Of a stretch of 64,000 nucleotides of DNA, positions 44,881 through 53,544 are shown piece by piece. The position numbers were made by a program, and so were the translations under genes. Every line of letters starts with the position of its first letter. Position 1 is the stretch's first letter. This stretch comes from JACZUI01 sp965216725 (GTDB lineage Bacteria; Actinomycetota; Acidimicrobiia; Spongiisociales; ZC4RG35): contig CBDCGI010000003.1 of NCBI GenBank assembly GCA_965216725.1, positions 1-64,000 of the forward strand, written 5' to 3'. The notes below the pieces were generated by a model, which was given only the letters and a program-made list of their open reading frames with translations, did no database searches and had not been told where the DNA came from.

Positions 44881-45144
44881 CCGGCACCCGCCGCTGACGG
44901 CCTGCAATACGACCAGCTCGGACTGTTCATGGACCCCGGTCCCGAGACTGGCGCGCTTGCCGTCGACGAAGACCAGGACATGAGGTCGAATCCGTCCGAC
45001 CTCGTCGAGGAGATGATTTCGCAGCGCAGGCTCAGCCACAAACAGGTTGTCGAGAGCCTCGGCGAGCGTCGAACCGGTCACCATCTGACGGAGGCCATTC
45101 TTGGCTGCCGCCTCGAGAAGCCGCGGCAGCCTGATCTCTGCCAT
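44869..45144 (-). CDS. MoaD/ThiS-like ubiquitin-fold protein
   Basis: The 91-aa product starts at an ATG sharing one base with the stop of the propeller gene (TGATG). It has the beta-grasp pattern of sulfur carriers: MAEIRLPRLLEAAAKN, GSTLAEALDNLFVAEPALRNHLLDE, HVLVFVDGKRASLGTGV and VVLQAVSGG. In active carriers the chain ends with Gly-Gly. Here the Gly-Gly is followed by five more residues (CRSVG), so either the tail must be cut off or the protein does not use thiocarboxylate chemistry. Pairing with a BNR protein occurs elsewhere. Confidence 0.82.
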   Translation of the reverse strand: MAEIRLPRLLEAAAKNGLRQMVTGSTLAEALDNLFVAEPALRNHLLDEVGRIRPHVLVFVDGKRASLGTGVHEQSELVVLQAVSGGCRSVG

Positions 45145-46169
45145 CAGAGAAGTGCCACCGACCCGATTCGGGGAAAGACCGGATCCAGGGCCGCCCAACT
45201 CTCGCCAGCGTCACGGGTGACTCTGACGCGTCCACTTGTGGTGCCGAAGGCAAAGGTGCCATCACCGTCACCGTCGTAAGCGCCCCGCAGCACGCCGGTG
45301 AACTCCGGTGACTCGCCCCAGCCCCCGCCCGCCACTGTCCAGCTTGCACCGTCATCGTCCGACGCGTAGACCCGCAAGAGCCCCTCTACCGGCAGCCGGT
45401 TCATGTCGGACTCCAAGGGGATCGTCAGGAGCCGGCCGCTGGCGTGGTCGCGCCAGATCACGAAGCCGAAGTCGGCGGGAAGGCCATTCGCGATGTGCTC
45501 CCACGTGTCGCCGCCGTTGGTGGTGCGGTACATGCCGCGATGATCTTGACGCCAGATCCGGTTGGGGTCTTGAGGATCGGCGGCCAGGGCGTGCACGCAG
45601 AATCCAACCTCTGGGCGCTGGTCACTGGCGTCGCCTGCCGGCGGTACCCCGTCGTTCTTGAGATTCCAGGTTTCTCCGCCATCGTCGGAACGGAATACGC
45701 CTACGGCCGAGATCGCGACCCAGATCCTTTCACCTGATTTGAGGATCTTGTGCGCTGCGAGGCCTCCCAAGCCGGGCTCCCATTCGCTGCGTGTGCGATG
45801 CTCATTGAGCCCGGCGATCGGCGCCCAGCTCGTTCCAGCGTCGACAGACTTGAAGAGGCCGGCATGAGCAACCCCTGCCCATATGGTGTCGTCTTCGGTG
45901 TGAAACCTCCATATCTTCTCCATCTTGCGGCCGGTCTCCTCGGGCCAGGATGGTGGAGTCTCTATCGGCTCCCAGGTTTCCAGATCTGGGCTGTGGTGGA
46001 TTCCCACCCCGAACCAATTGCTGGCCACAGCAGCCAGGTACCGGCCATCGATGCGCCCGAAAGTGGTGACTATCCAACCGGGGAAAAGGGGTCCCGACAC
46101 TGCCCATTCCCCATCGCCCTCATCAAGGATGTATGCACCCTTCTCCGTGCCCACCGCTATCCGTGTCAT
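45144..46169 (-). CDS. BNR/sialidase-like beta-propeller protein
   Basis: The 341-aa protein has five Asp-box motifs of the S/T-x-D-x-G-x-x-W type: SVDAGTSW, SDDGGETW, TTNGGDTW, SDDDGASW and TRDAGESW. They are spread over the chain as in sialidase and sortilin propellers. There is no signal peptide, so it is probably cytoplasmic, and none of the sialidase catalytic arginines are obvious. It forms a two-gene operon with the MoaD-like gene through a one-base overlap. The biological role is unknown; glycosidase activity is not implied. Confidence 0.82.
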   Translation of the reverse strand: MTRIAVGTEKGAYILDEGDGEWAVSGPLFPGWIVTTFGRIDGRYLAAVASNWFGVGIHHSPDLETWEPIETPPSWPEETGRKMEKIWRFHTEDDTIWAGVAHAGLFKSVDAGTSWAPIAGLNEHRTRSEWEPGLGGLAAHKILKSGERIWVAISAVGVFRSDDGGETWNLKNDGVPPAGDASDQRPEVGFCVHALAADPQDPNRIWRQDHRGMYRTTNGGDTWEHIANGLPADFGFVIWRDHASGRLLTIPLESDMNRLPVEGLLRVYASDDDGASWTVAGGGWGESPEFTGVLRGAYDGDGDGTFAFGTTSGRVRVTRDAGESWAALDPVFPRIGSVALL

Positions 46170-46249
46170 GACCCTCCATCTTGGCTCGTTTCTCTTGGAC
46201 TTGTCGTACAGAGCGGCCGTATCTCGACGCCGTTACTCTGCGCGGTCCG

Positions 46250-46918
46250 TTGAGACTCGTCATTGCCCGTTGCACCGTCGACTATTCGGGAAGGCTTGAC
46301 GCCCACTTGCCGGAGGCGGTGCGCCTGATCATGGTCAAGGCCGACGGCACCCTCGCCATTCATTCCGATGGCAACGCCTCCAAGCCGCTGAACTGGATGG
46401 TGTCACCCAACGAGCTGGAGGAGGGCGAAGACCGGTGGGTGGTGACAAACTCCAAGGGTGAGCGTCTTGAGATCCGAATACATGAGGTCTTTGAGGACGT
46501 CGTCCACGAGCTCGGGGAGGATCCGGGGTTGGTCAAGGACGGTGTGGAGCAGCATCTCCAGGAGTTGATCGCCGCCCGCCCCTGGGTGCTCGAAGAGGGC
46601 CTGGTGCTGCTTCGTCGGGAGTACCCCACGGACATTGGCCCTGTCGATCTCTTGTGTGCTGACGCTTCTGGACAAACTGTTGCCGTCGAGATCAAACGCC
46701 GGGGCGAGATCGATGGTGTCGAGCAGCTTTCCCGATACATCGAGCGTCTCAATCTCGATGTGCGACTGGCTCCGGTGCGAGGTGTCTTGGCGGCCCAGGC
46801 GATTTCACCTCAGGCAACAGTGCTGGCTGAGGCCAGGGGAATCGGCTCAATCGAGGTCGACTACGACGGGTTGCGTGAGATCGAGGACACCGAGCTCCGC
46901 CTGTTCAGTCTCTCCTGA
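46250..46918 (+). CDS. nucS: Mismatch-specific endonuclease NucS/EndoMS
   Basis: The 222-aa protein replaces MutS/MutL in actinobacteria and many archaea by cutting both strands at mismatches. The N-terminal DNA-binding domain begins LRLVIARCTVDYSGRLDAHL, and the RecB-like nuclease domain has EGLVLLRREYPTDIGPVDLL and VAVEIKRRGEIDGVEQL with catalytic Asp, Glu and Lys. TTG at 46250 gives the family N-terminus; the upstream frame from 46181 overlaps the divergent leader and is unconserved. trmL follows after one base. Confidence 0.93.
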   Translation: MRLVIARCTVDYSGRLDAHLPEAVRLIMVKADGTLAIHSDGNASKPLNWMVSPNELEEGEDRWVVTNSKGERLEIRIHEVFEDVVHELGEDPGLVKDGVEQHLQELIAARPWVLEEGLVLLRREYPTDIGPVDLLCADASGQTVAVEIKRRGEIDGVEQLSRYIERLNLDVRLAPVRGVLAAQAISPQATVLAEARGIGSIEVDYDGLREIEDTELRLFSLS

Positions 46919-46919
46919 C

Positions 46920-47384
46920 GTGCTTCAAGTCGTCTTCTACGAGCCGGAGATCCCGCCCAACACCGGGAACGCGATGCGGCTGGCCGCCGTGTCTGGTTTC
47001 TCGCTGCACCTGATTCGTCCGCTCGGCTTCGACATGGACGACACCCGACTGAGGCGAGCAGGCATGGACTACCGCGATCGCGCTGCGGTATCTATTCATG
47101 ACGACCTAGCAAGATGGATGCGAGAGCAGAGTCCTACTCGGGTGTTTGCCTTCACGGTTGACGGCGAGGACCGATACGACGAGATCGCCTACCAGCCAGG
47201 TGATTCCCTCCTGTTCGGACGGGAGTCGGATGGGCTGCCTGAGGAGGTAAAGACCCACGTCCGGGTGACGGCGCGGGTAAGGATCCCGATGGTTCCAGGA
47301 GTGAGGTCGATCAACCTGTCCAATTCGGCCGCAATCGTGGTCTACGAAGCTTGGCGACAGCTGGGATTCCCTGGTTCCGCCTAA
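46920..47384 (+). CDS. trmL: tRNA (cytidine/uridine-34-2'-O)-methyltransferase TrmL
   Basis: The 154-aa SPOUT enzyme methylates the wobble ribose of tRNA-Leu. It matches TrmL through VVFYEPEIPPNTGNAMRLAA, SLHLIRPLGFDMDDTRLRRAG, LLFGRESDGLPEEV and IPMVPGVRSINLSNSAAIVVYE, which form the trefoil knot and the S-adenosylmethionine site. The GTG start lies one base after the nucS stop. Its stop overlaps that of the convergent dipeptidase gene by 4 bp. Confidence 0.92.
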   Translation: MLQVVFYEPEIPPNTGNAMRLAAVSGFSLHLIRPLGFDMDDTRLRRAGMDYRDRAAVSIHDDLARWMREQSPTRVFAFTVDGEDRYDEIAYQPGDSLLFGRESDGLPEEVKTHVRVTARVRIPMVPGVRSINLSNSAAIVVYEAWRQLGFPGSA

Positions 47385-48718
47385 AACCTGTCGGCGAGAA
47401 GTTGCATGGCGATCGCCTCCGAAAGAACGGATTTCTCCAAGTCGCCGAGGTCCTGGCTCTCATTCGGTGCATGGATGGCACTCGTCGGATCTCCGCAGCC
47501 GATCACGAGGATGGGAGCATTGGGGAACATCTCGGCGAACGTGGCGATGAAGGGGATAGACCCTCCGGCACCCATGTGTACCGGATCGTTTCCATATGCT
47601 TCCCGAAACGCGTCCGTCCACGCCTCGTAAGCGAAGTTGTCGGTCGAGAGCGTGGAGGCGTCCCCCGACTGTTCCCGGGTCACTTGGACCTGTGTCCCCC
47701 AAGGGGTGTTGGCTTGAAGGTGGGCGATCAGCAGGTCGGCCGCGGCGCGTGTGTCCTGGCCTGGTGCGGTGCGAAGGCTGACGGTGGCGCGAGCCACCGG
47801 GACGAGCTGGTTGATGGCCTCTGACGTCGGAGGAGCGTCGATTGCGATGGTGGCGATCGCCGGCTTCGTCCACAGGCGGGCAGGTACCGATCCAGATCCC
47901 ATTTCCTCGATCTCCGGGACTGCACCGATCATCTCTCGCATCAAATCTGATGGAACCTGAAGGCCTTCGACCTCATAGGAGTGGAGCCCGTCGACGGCCA
48001 CCTCCCCGGAGTCATCGTGCAGACTGGAGAGCAGCCGCACCAGCGCGGTCAGAGCGTCCGGGAAGACTCCTCCGTATTGACCGGAGTGAACCGCTTTGTC
48101 GAGAGTTCGCAGCTCGATCCAAAGATTCACGATCCCACGCAGGGAGGTGAGGAACGCGGGGACACCGACAGACCAGTTTCCGCCATCTCCAATGACGATC
48201 ACATCGGGTCGCAGCAGGTCGGCGTGTTCGCTGAGAATCTGCCCCAGGCTCTCCGACCCCGCCTCCTCCTCACCCTCGAAGAAGATCTGGACTCCCACCG
48301 GCAGATCATGCCCGTGTGCGGCGATAGCCCCAAGATGCATGATGATGCCGGCCTTGTCGTCGGATACGCCTCTTCCATAGAGCCGCCCGTCCCTCTCGAT
48401 CGCCTGGAAGGGGCCCGACTCCCACTCTTCGAGCGGACCCGGGGGCTGGACGTCATAATGCGCGTAGAGGAGCAGGGTCGGGGCACCTGCTGGCCCCTCC
48501 TTTTCGGCAAAAACCGCGGGATGACCGCCGCCTTCGAGGAGCTGTGCGTTGTCGAGCCCCAAGTCTTCCAGGAGGCCCCGGATCTGTTCCGCTGCTTGGC
48601 GCACGTCCTGCGGGTCGTAGGCGTGGTGGCTGACCGATTCCAAGGTCACCAGTTCGCCGAGCAGGGAGGTAAGGCGTGGCATGTCCTCGCGCACGGCGTT
48701 TCTCAGGTCATCATGCAT
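47381..48718 (-). CDS. M20-family dipeptidase
   Basis: The 445-aa metallopeptidase shows LLLYAHYDVQPPGPLEEWESGPF (metal His and Asp), GRGVSDDKAGIIMHLGAI, FFEGEEEAGSESL (catalytic Glu pair), NLWIELRTLDKAVHSGQYGG and MGAGGSIPFIATFAEMF near the C-terminus. It belongs to the carnosinase/PepV-like branch that cleaves dipeptides or modified peptides in the cytosol. ATG at 48718 is chosen; the frame continues upstream but overlaps the divergent protease gene without similarity. Confidence 0.92.
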   Translation of the reverse strand: MHDDLRNAVREDMPRLTSLLGELVTLESVSHHAYDPQDVRQAAEQIRGLLEDLGLDNAQLLEGGGHPAVFAEKEGPAGAPTLLLYAHYDVQPPGPLEEWESGPFQAIERDGRLYGRGVSDDKAGIIMHLGAIAAHGHDLPVGVQIFFEGEEEAGSESLGQILSEHADLLRPDVIVIGDGGNWSVGVPAFLTSLRGIVNLWIELRTLDKAVHSGQYGGVFPDALTALVRLLSSLHDDSGEVAVDGLHSYEVEGLQVPSDLMREMIGAVPEIEEMGSGSVPARLWTKPAIATIAIDAPPTSEAINQLVPVARATVSLRTAPGQDTRAAADLLIAHLQANTPWGTQVQVTREQSGDASTLSTDNFAYEAWTDAFREAYGNDPVHMGAGGSIPFIATFAEMFPNAPILVIGCGDPTSAIHAPNESQDLGDLEKSVLSEAIAMQLLADRF

Positions 48719-48778
48719 CGGGCGAGCGTAACCGGCGATGTCCCCACAGCGCTCGGTGTCGACCATGATGGATGTGAG

Positions 48779-49495
48779 ATGATCAGGTTCAGCCTCTTTG
48801 GGATCCCGGTCACGGTTCGGCCGTCCTTTCTCTTGATCGCTGCGTTGCTGGGGTTGGGAACCCGTTCCGTTGTCAGAACAGCGCTGTGGGTCGGAGTGGT
48901 GTTCGTCTCGATCTTGATTCACGAGCTGGGTCACGCGTTGGTGGCCAGGTCCTTCGGCTCGACAGTGACCATCGAGCTGAACGGCATCGGTGGCCTCACC
49001 ACGTGGACCGGCGCATCTGGGATGGGACCCGGGCGTCGGGCATTGGTAGCGGCGTCAGGATCGGCGGTGGGAGTCGTCTTCGGCTTGATTGTCCTGGTGA
49101 TCGACGAGCTCACGGGCCCCCACCAGGGGCTCCTCCAGTTCACCTTGGCCAATTTCATCCTCGTCAACGTGTTCTGGGGGCTGCTCAATTGGCTGCCGGT
49201 GCGTCCTTTGGACGGTGGCCATCTACTGGTCTCGCTCCTGGAGAAACTCGCCCCCGAGAGAGGGCCGGCGATCGCTCGGGTCACATTCATCGTCACCGCA
49301 GCGGTTGGTGCCTTTCTTGCATTCCAGTTCGGTCTTCTCTTTGCCGGCCTTATCGCATTGTGGCTTCTGGCCGCCGAGCTGACTGGGGGCACGGTGCGAA
49401 ACCGACACCCGGCAGCTGGGCTCCCGGTCATGACTTTTGATGACGATGAGCCATCGATTGTGGAGGAGCAGAGGGAGGACCGGGAACCGGGCTGA
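48779..49495 (+). CDS. Site-2-protease-like (M50) membrane metallopeptidase
   Basis: The 238-aa protein begins MIRFSLFGIPVTVRPSFLLIAA and has the zinc motif VSILIHELGHALVARSFGS (HELGH near residue 50) and the third ligand region NWLPVRPLDGGHLL (near 143). About five membrane helices are visible. Enzymes of this type cleave membrane-bound regulators within the bilayer, but small ones like this lack PDZ domains and their targets are unknown. It is divergent from the dipeptidase (60 bp between starts) and 12 bp upstream of an acyl-CoA dehydrogenase gene. Confidence 0.88.
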   Translation: MIRFSLFGIPVTVRPSFLLIAALLGLGTRSVVRTALWVGVVFVSILIHELGHALVARSFGSTVTIELNGIGGLTTWTGASGMGPGRRALVAASGSAVGVVFGLIVLVIDELTGPHQGLLQFTLANFILVNVFWGLLNWLPVRPLDGGHLLVSLLEKLAPERGPAIARVTFIVTAAVGAFLAFQFGLLFAGLIALWLLAAELTGGTVRNRHPAAGLPVMTFDDDEPSIVEEQREDREPG

Positions 49496-49507
49496 TACGG
49501 TCCGGGA

Positions 49508-50734
49508 ATGGACTTCGCATACACGGCGAGAGTGGAGGAGCTACGGCGCCGCCTGAACGACTTCATGGACGGCCACGTCTATCCGGCTGAGGCGGTGTAC
49601 CGGGACCAGATGGAGAAGTCGGGCGACCCCCATCATCACCCGAAGGTTATCGAAGATCTGAAGGCCGAGGCGCGATCGAGAGGTTTGTGGAATCTGTTTC
49701 TTCCCGATTCGGAGACGGGGGCCGGTCTCAGCGTCCTCGAATACGCTCCGCTTGCGGAGATCTCGGGTCGCAGCCCCTTCCTGGCTCCAGAGGCGATGAA
49801 TTGCTCGGCGCCCGACACGGGAAACATGGAGATCCTGCACATGTTCGGAACGCCTGACCAGAAGGCTGCATGGCTGCAGCCGCTCCTGGAGGGTGAGGCG
49901 CGTTCGGCGTTTTCGATGACCGAGCCTGACGTTGCCAGCTCCGACGCCACCAATATCGCGACACGGATCGATGAGGATGGTGGCGAGTGGGTCATTACCG
50001 GCAGGAAATGGTTCAGCTCGGGGGCGGCGTCGCCGCGGTGCCGGTTCACGATCGTGATGGGAGTCACCGACCCGGACGCGGATCCGCATCGCCGGCAGTC
50101 CATGGTGGTTGTTCCCCTCGACGCGGCCGGTGTCAGCGTCGTCAGGGAGCCGGCTGTCTTCGGCTATCAGGATCGAGGCGGGCACCCCGAAATTCGGTTC
50201 GACGGTGTGCGGGTGCCCCAATCCAATCTGCTCGGCGAGCGAGGCGGCGGGTTCGCGATTGCGCAGGCGAGGCTCGGGCCGGGCCGGGTGCATCATTGCA
50301 TGAGAGCCATCGGGGCGGCCGAGCGCTGTCTCGATCTCATGGTGCAACGGTCACAGGCTCGGACGGCTTTTGGACGTCCGCTGTCAGAGCAGGGGGTGGT
50401 GAGGGAGTGGATCGCCGACGCCCGTATAAAGATCGAACAGGCACGCTTGCTGGTGCTGAAAACGGCCTGGATGATCGACAACCTGGGTACCAAGGCTGCC
50501 CGCATCGAGATCGCTGCCATCAAAGTTGCTGCTCCCGCAGTTCTCACCCACGTTGCCGATCGCGCCATACAGCTGTTTGGTGCTGCCGGTTTCACCGAGG
50601 ACTTTCCCCTGGCGGCCATGTATTCCATAGGGCGGTGGCTACGCGTCGCCGACGGGCCCGACGAGGTGCACATGCGGTCCGTGGCCAGGGCCGAGCTGGG
50701 CCGGCTTGGGCCCGACGCGCACGCAACTCACTAG
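49508..50734 (+). CDS. Acyl-CoA dehydrogenase
   Basis: The 408-aa flavoprotein has the family motifs FSMTEPDVASSDATNIATRI (FAD and substrate binding), WVITGRKWFSSGAASPRC, GGGFAIAQARLGPGRVHHCM, RSQARTAFGRPLSEQGVV and the C-terminal IQLFGAAGFTEDFPLAAMYSIGRWLRVADGPDEVH. The last resembles the ACAD10/11 branch, which acts on long or hydroxylated acyl-CoA. It oxidises the alpha-beta bond and passes electrons to electron-transfer flavoprotein. No other beta-oxidation gene lies next to it. Confidence 0.93.
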   Translation: MDFAYTARVEELRRRLNDFMDGHVYPAEAVYRDQMEKSGDPHHHPKVIEDLKAEARSRGLWNLFLPDSETGAGLSVLEYAPLAEISGRSPFLAPEAMNCSAPDTGNMEILHMFGTPDQKAAWLQPLLEGEARSAFSMTEPDVASSDATNIATRIDEDGGEWVITGRKWFSSGAASPRCRFTIVMGVTDPDADPHRRQSMVVVPLDAAGVSVVREPAVFGYQDRGGHPEIRFDGVRVPQSNLLGERGGGFAIAQARLGPGRVHHCMRAIGAAERCLDLMVQRSQARTAFGRPLSEQGVVREWIADARIKIEQARLLVLKTAWMIDNLGTKAARIEIAAIKVAAPAVLTHVADRAIQLFGAAGFTEDFPLAAMYSIGRWLRVADGPDEVHMRSVARAELGRLGPDAHATH

Positions 50735-50854
50735 CCAGGGTCATCCGCGGACCGTTTCCGCTCCGAAGTGACATATAGAGGTCGCACTCGGGATTGACGA
50801 GTGGACCTAAAACCTGGGAACGAAAGGCCTTGATTCTGCGTTTACGGGGATTCA

Positions 50855-51136
50855 ATGATGATTAGTGGACAGATGTTCGACTTGAAGCACTCGCCTTGGC
50901 GGGAGGCGGCGGCGTGTCTCACCGTGGGTGAAGATGTCTCTTTCTTCCCCGATGCAGAGGACGTGGCAGGGATCTCTAAGGCGAAGGCAGTATGCGCAAC
51001 GTGCCCGGTTTCGGCCGAGTGCCTGACTTGGGCGATTGAAACCAATCAAAGCGAGGGTGTCTGGGGCGGCCACACTGCACGGGAAAGGCGCGCCATCAGA
51101 CGGCGTTGGATCGAGGAGATCAAGAAGGCTTCTTAG
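50855..51136 (+). CDS. WhiB-family Fe-S transcriptional regulator
   Basis: The 93-aa protein has the four cluster cysteines of WhiB proteins: one in EAAACLTVGED and three in VCATCPVSAECLTWAIE. The family turn GVWGGHTARERRAIRRRW follows, with a basic tail. WhiB proteins bind a 4Fe-4S cluster and the primary sigma factor to control transcription, and occur only in Actinomycetota and their phages. The start is one of two adjacent ATGs; ATG at 50873 is also possible. Its stop overlaps that of the convergent zinc-carboxypeptidase-like gene by 4 bp. Confidence 0.94.
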   Translation: MMISGQMFDLKHSPWREAAACLTVGEDVSFFPDAEDVAGISKAKAVCATCPVSAECLTWAIETNQSEGVWGGHTARERRAIRRRWIEEIKKAS

Positions 51137-52104
51137 GAGCTCGAGTCGTCTTTTGCGACGTGGACCAGGGCGTCGCCGGGATTCACCAGCGGCCGTAGTG
51201 TCCTCGAAATCACCCAGCCGTCGGCTGGTGCCTTGACCCTGGTGGGCCGGGTCCCGAAAGCGTCAGAGATGGCTGTCACCGGCTGACCCTCTTCTACCCG
51301 GTCTCCGAGCCGGACCAACATCTCTGCCAGACCGCCACGCCGGGCCCGCACCCAGGTCGTCTTCTCGATGATCCTCGTGGACCGGGCTCGGGGCAGGCGA
51401 GCATCGATCATCCCCAGCGAACGAAGTGATCTCATGATGCCGTTCACCCCTGTCTCGATCACCTCTTCATCGAAGCGATGGGCCTGGCCACCTTCATAGA
51501 CCAAGACTTTGGCCCCTCGGTCGACGGCCGCCTGGCGCAGCGAGCCCTTTCTCTGCTTGGCTCCGATAGTGAAATCGGCACCAAATGCCCGGGCCAGCTT
51601 GACCGATGAAACATCGTTGATGTCGGTCCGGATTTGGGGGACGTTGATCCGGTGATTCGTCGCCGTGTGCAAATCGAAGCCGACCGAGCACTGGCTGACG
51701 ATCTGCTCCATGAAGAGGTTGGCCAATCTCGACGCCGTGGAGCCACGCGCAGACCCTGGGAAAGACCGGTTGAGATCACGTCGGTCGGGCAAGTACCGAG
51801 ATTCGATCGTGAAGCCAAGCGGATTGACGATCGGGACCGCCACCATGGCGCCGCGGAGGCTCTTGGCATCGAGCACGCCGAGAACCCTGCGGACGATGTC
51901 TATCCCGTTGAGCTCGTCACCGTGGATGGCGGCCGACATCCAGACTGTGGGACCTGCGGACCGGCCGTTCACGACCGAAACCGGCAGTGATTCGGCGGAG
52001 CCGGTCGCATTTCGCGCAAAGGGCAGCTCGAGACGCATTTTCCGGCCCGGGCGAACCTCGACGCCACCAACGACGATCGGGATGTTCGCCTTGGTTGGCG
52101 TCAA
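51133..52104 (-). CDS. Succinylglutamate desuccinylase/aspartoacylase-family protein
   Basis: The 323-aa protein has the zinc site of the family: VWMSAAIHGDELNGIDIVRR (His and Glu), DRRDLNRSFPGSARGSTASR (substrate Arg) and GFDLHTATNHR (third ligand). The C-terminal half has a barrel-sandwich-like segment (VRARRGGLAEMLVRLGDRVE, then VTAISDAFG). It overlaps rimK by 4 bp. This family is often found next to rimK in marine and environmental bacteria, where it may trim or modify peptides added by RimK; that role is inferred. Confidence 0.87.
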   Translation of the reverse strand: MTPTKANIPIVVGGVEVRPGRKMRLELPFARNATGSAESLPVSVVNGRSAGPTVWMSAAIHGDELNGIDIVRRVLGVLDAKSLRGAMVAVPIVNPLGFTIESRYLPDRRDLNRSFPGSARGSTASRLANLFMEQIVSQCSVGFDLHTATNHRINVPQIRTDINDVSSVKLARAFGADFTIGAKQRKGSLRQAAVDRGAKVLVYEGGQAHRFDEEVIETGVNGIMRSLRSLGMIDARLPRARSTRIIEKTTWVRARRGGLAEMLVRLGDRVEEGQPVTAISDAFGTRPTRVKAPADGWVISRTLRPLVNPGDALVHVAKDDSSS

Positions 52105-53003
52105 AACTGCCCCCCGGGAAGTGTGTCCCGGTTGTCTTCTATGAACTGGATTATCCGGCCGGCAACGTCGACCCCGCTCGTTTTCTCGATGCCTTCGAGA
52201 CCTGGGGAAGAGTTCACTTCCAGTACCAAGGGGCCTTCGGACGACTGCAGCATGTCCACGCCTGCAACGTTGAGTTCCATGGTCCTGGCGGCGCGGATGG
52301 CGGTCTCACGCTCGTTGGGTGTGAGCTCGATGACTTCCGAGGTTCCCCCGCGGTGGAGATTGGAACGGAAGTCGCCCGGAGCTCCCTGTCGTCTCATGGA
52401 TGCGACCACCGTTCCGCCAACGACGAAGGCTCGAATGTCGGCACCCCCGGCGTCGGCGATGAACTCCTGAACCAAGATATTGGCGTCGAGTTGGCGGAAC
52501 GCTCCGATCACCGATTCTGCGGCTTTCTTGGTCTCGGCGAGCACAACGCCCAGTCCTTGTGTCCCTTCCAGGAGTTTCACGACGACGGGTGGTCCTCCTA
52601 CGACGCTCAAGATGCCGTCGATGTCCCTGGTGGAATGGGCGAAGCTCGTGGTAGGCAACCCGACGCCCGCACGGGAGAGGAGCTGCATCGATCGGAGCTT
52701 GTCCCGGGAGCGGCTGATGGCCTGAGAGCCGTTGGCGGTGAATACGCCGGTCATCTCGAACTGGCGAACGATCGCCGCTCCGTAGAAGGTGTATGACGCT
52801 CCGATGCGAGGGATCACTGCGTCGGGGCGGACCTCCTCGTCGCGGAAAAGGACTTTGGGGCGACGTGCCGTGATGTCCATGTAACACCGGAGGTAGTCGA
52901 CCACCGAGACATCGTGCCCGCGTTCGGCTGCGGCCTCTTTGATCCGCTTCGTCGAGTACAAGCTGGGCCCTCGAGAGAGGATTGCGATTTTCAATTGGGC
53001 CAT
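52101..53003 (-). CDS. rimK: RimK-type ATP-grasp alpha-L-glutamate ligase
   Basis: The 300-aa protein has the RimK plan: KIAILSRGPSLYSTKRIKEAA, VIPRIGASYTFYGAAIVRQFE, the ATP-grasp core VVVKLLEGTQGLGVVLAET, NILVQEFIADAGGADIRAFVVGG and VLEVNSSPGLEGIE with the Mg-binding Asn. RimK adds glutamate residues to the C-terminus of ribosomal protein S6 in proteobacteria; related enzymes modify other molecules. Overlaps of 4 bp downstream and 13 bp upstream tie it to an aspartoacylase-like and a retropepsin-like gene. Confidence 0.92.
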   Translation of the reverse strand: MAQLKIAILSRGPSLYSTKRIKEAAAERGHDVSVVDYLRCYMDITARRPKVLFRDEEVRPDAVIPRIGASYTFYGAAIVRQFEMTGVFTANGSQAISRSRDKLRSMQLLSRAGVGLPTTSFAHSTRDIDGILSVVGGPPVVVKLLEGTQGLGVVLAETKKAAESVIGAFRQLDANILVQEFIADAGGADIRAFVVGGTVVASMRRQGAPGDFRSNLHRGGTSEVIELTPNERETAIRAARTMELNVAGVDMLQSSEGPLVLEVNSSPGLEGIEKTSGVDVAGRIIQFIEDNRDTLPGGQF

Positions 53004-53446
53004 CCCTCGCTGCCGGGGCGGCCTCCGAGGTAGCTGCGTCCCGGGTCCACCATGAACTGCTTTCTGATCGTGCGTCGCCCGAGCAGCATCCTAAAACTCA
53101 TCTCGTCTCTGGTGGTCAGGCTTATCAATCCGCTGATTGTCCTGCCCGCGACCACGATCGACGTCCTCACCACCGGTCGTAGCTCGTTGCGACCGCCTGG
53201 GTTCTTCACCTTGCGCTCTTTGACCACTTTGGCCTCACAAGAAACGGATGGCTTGCGAGACCTCTGCCGGGGGTGGATCACGAAGCTGACCCAATCCTCG
53301 CCGTCGCGTTCGAAACGTTCCACGTCGAAGGCATGAAGGGCTGAGTTGTCGGCTCCGGTGTCCACCTTCACCTTCATCTCTTCGACTCCGAACTCGGGAA
53401 GCGCCACCCATTCTCTCCAGCCAATCACTGTGAGACTGTCGCTCAT
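52991..53446 (-). CDS. Retropepsin-like RimB-type protease (DUF785/ATP-dependent zinc protease family)
   Basis: The 151-aa protein starts WREWVALPEFGVEEMKVKVDTGADNSALHA in two pieces: the domain entry and the aspartic-protease-like motif DTGADNSAL near residue 29. The family region GRNELRPVVRTSIVVAGRT and LTTRDEMSFRMLLGRRTI follows. Proteins of this family accompany rimK in many bacteria, and RimB in Pseudomonas acts with RimK. They are called zinc proteases in databases but look like retropepsins. It is the first gene of the three-gene operon. Confidence 0.88.
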   Translation of the reverse strand: MSDSLTVIGWREWVALPEFGVEEMKVKVDTGADNSALHAFDVERFERDGEDWVSFVIHPRQRSRKPSVSCEAKVVKERKVKNPGGRNELRPVVRTSIVVAGRTISGLISLTTRDEMSFRMLLGRRTIRKQFMVDPGRSYLGGRPGSEGWPN

Positions 53447-53544
53447 TGAAGTGGGTTGGCCGTCATGGGCGGTGAATCGTAACCGGCGCCGGAATATGCG
53501 GTGTCAGAATCGGGTTGACTCTGACCGGCGAGGAAATCTGATAT

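Noticed and set aside
46181..46249. Longer N-terminus of NucS
   Set aside because: The TTG at 46250 gives the family-typical start RLVIARC; the upstream residues are unconserved.
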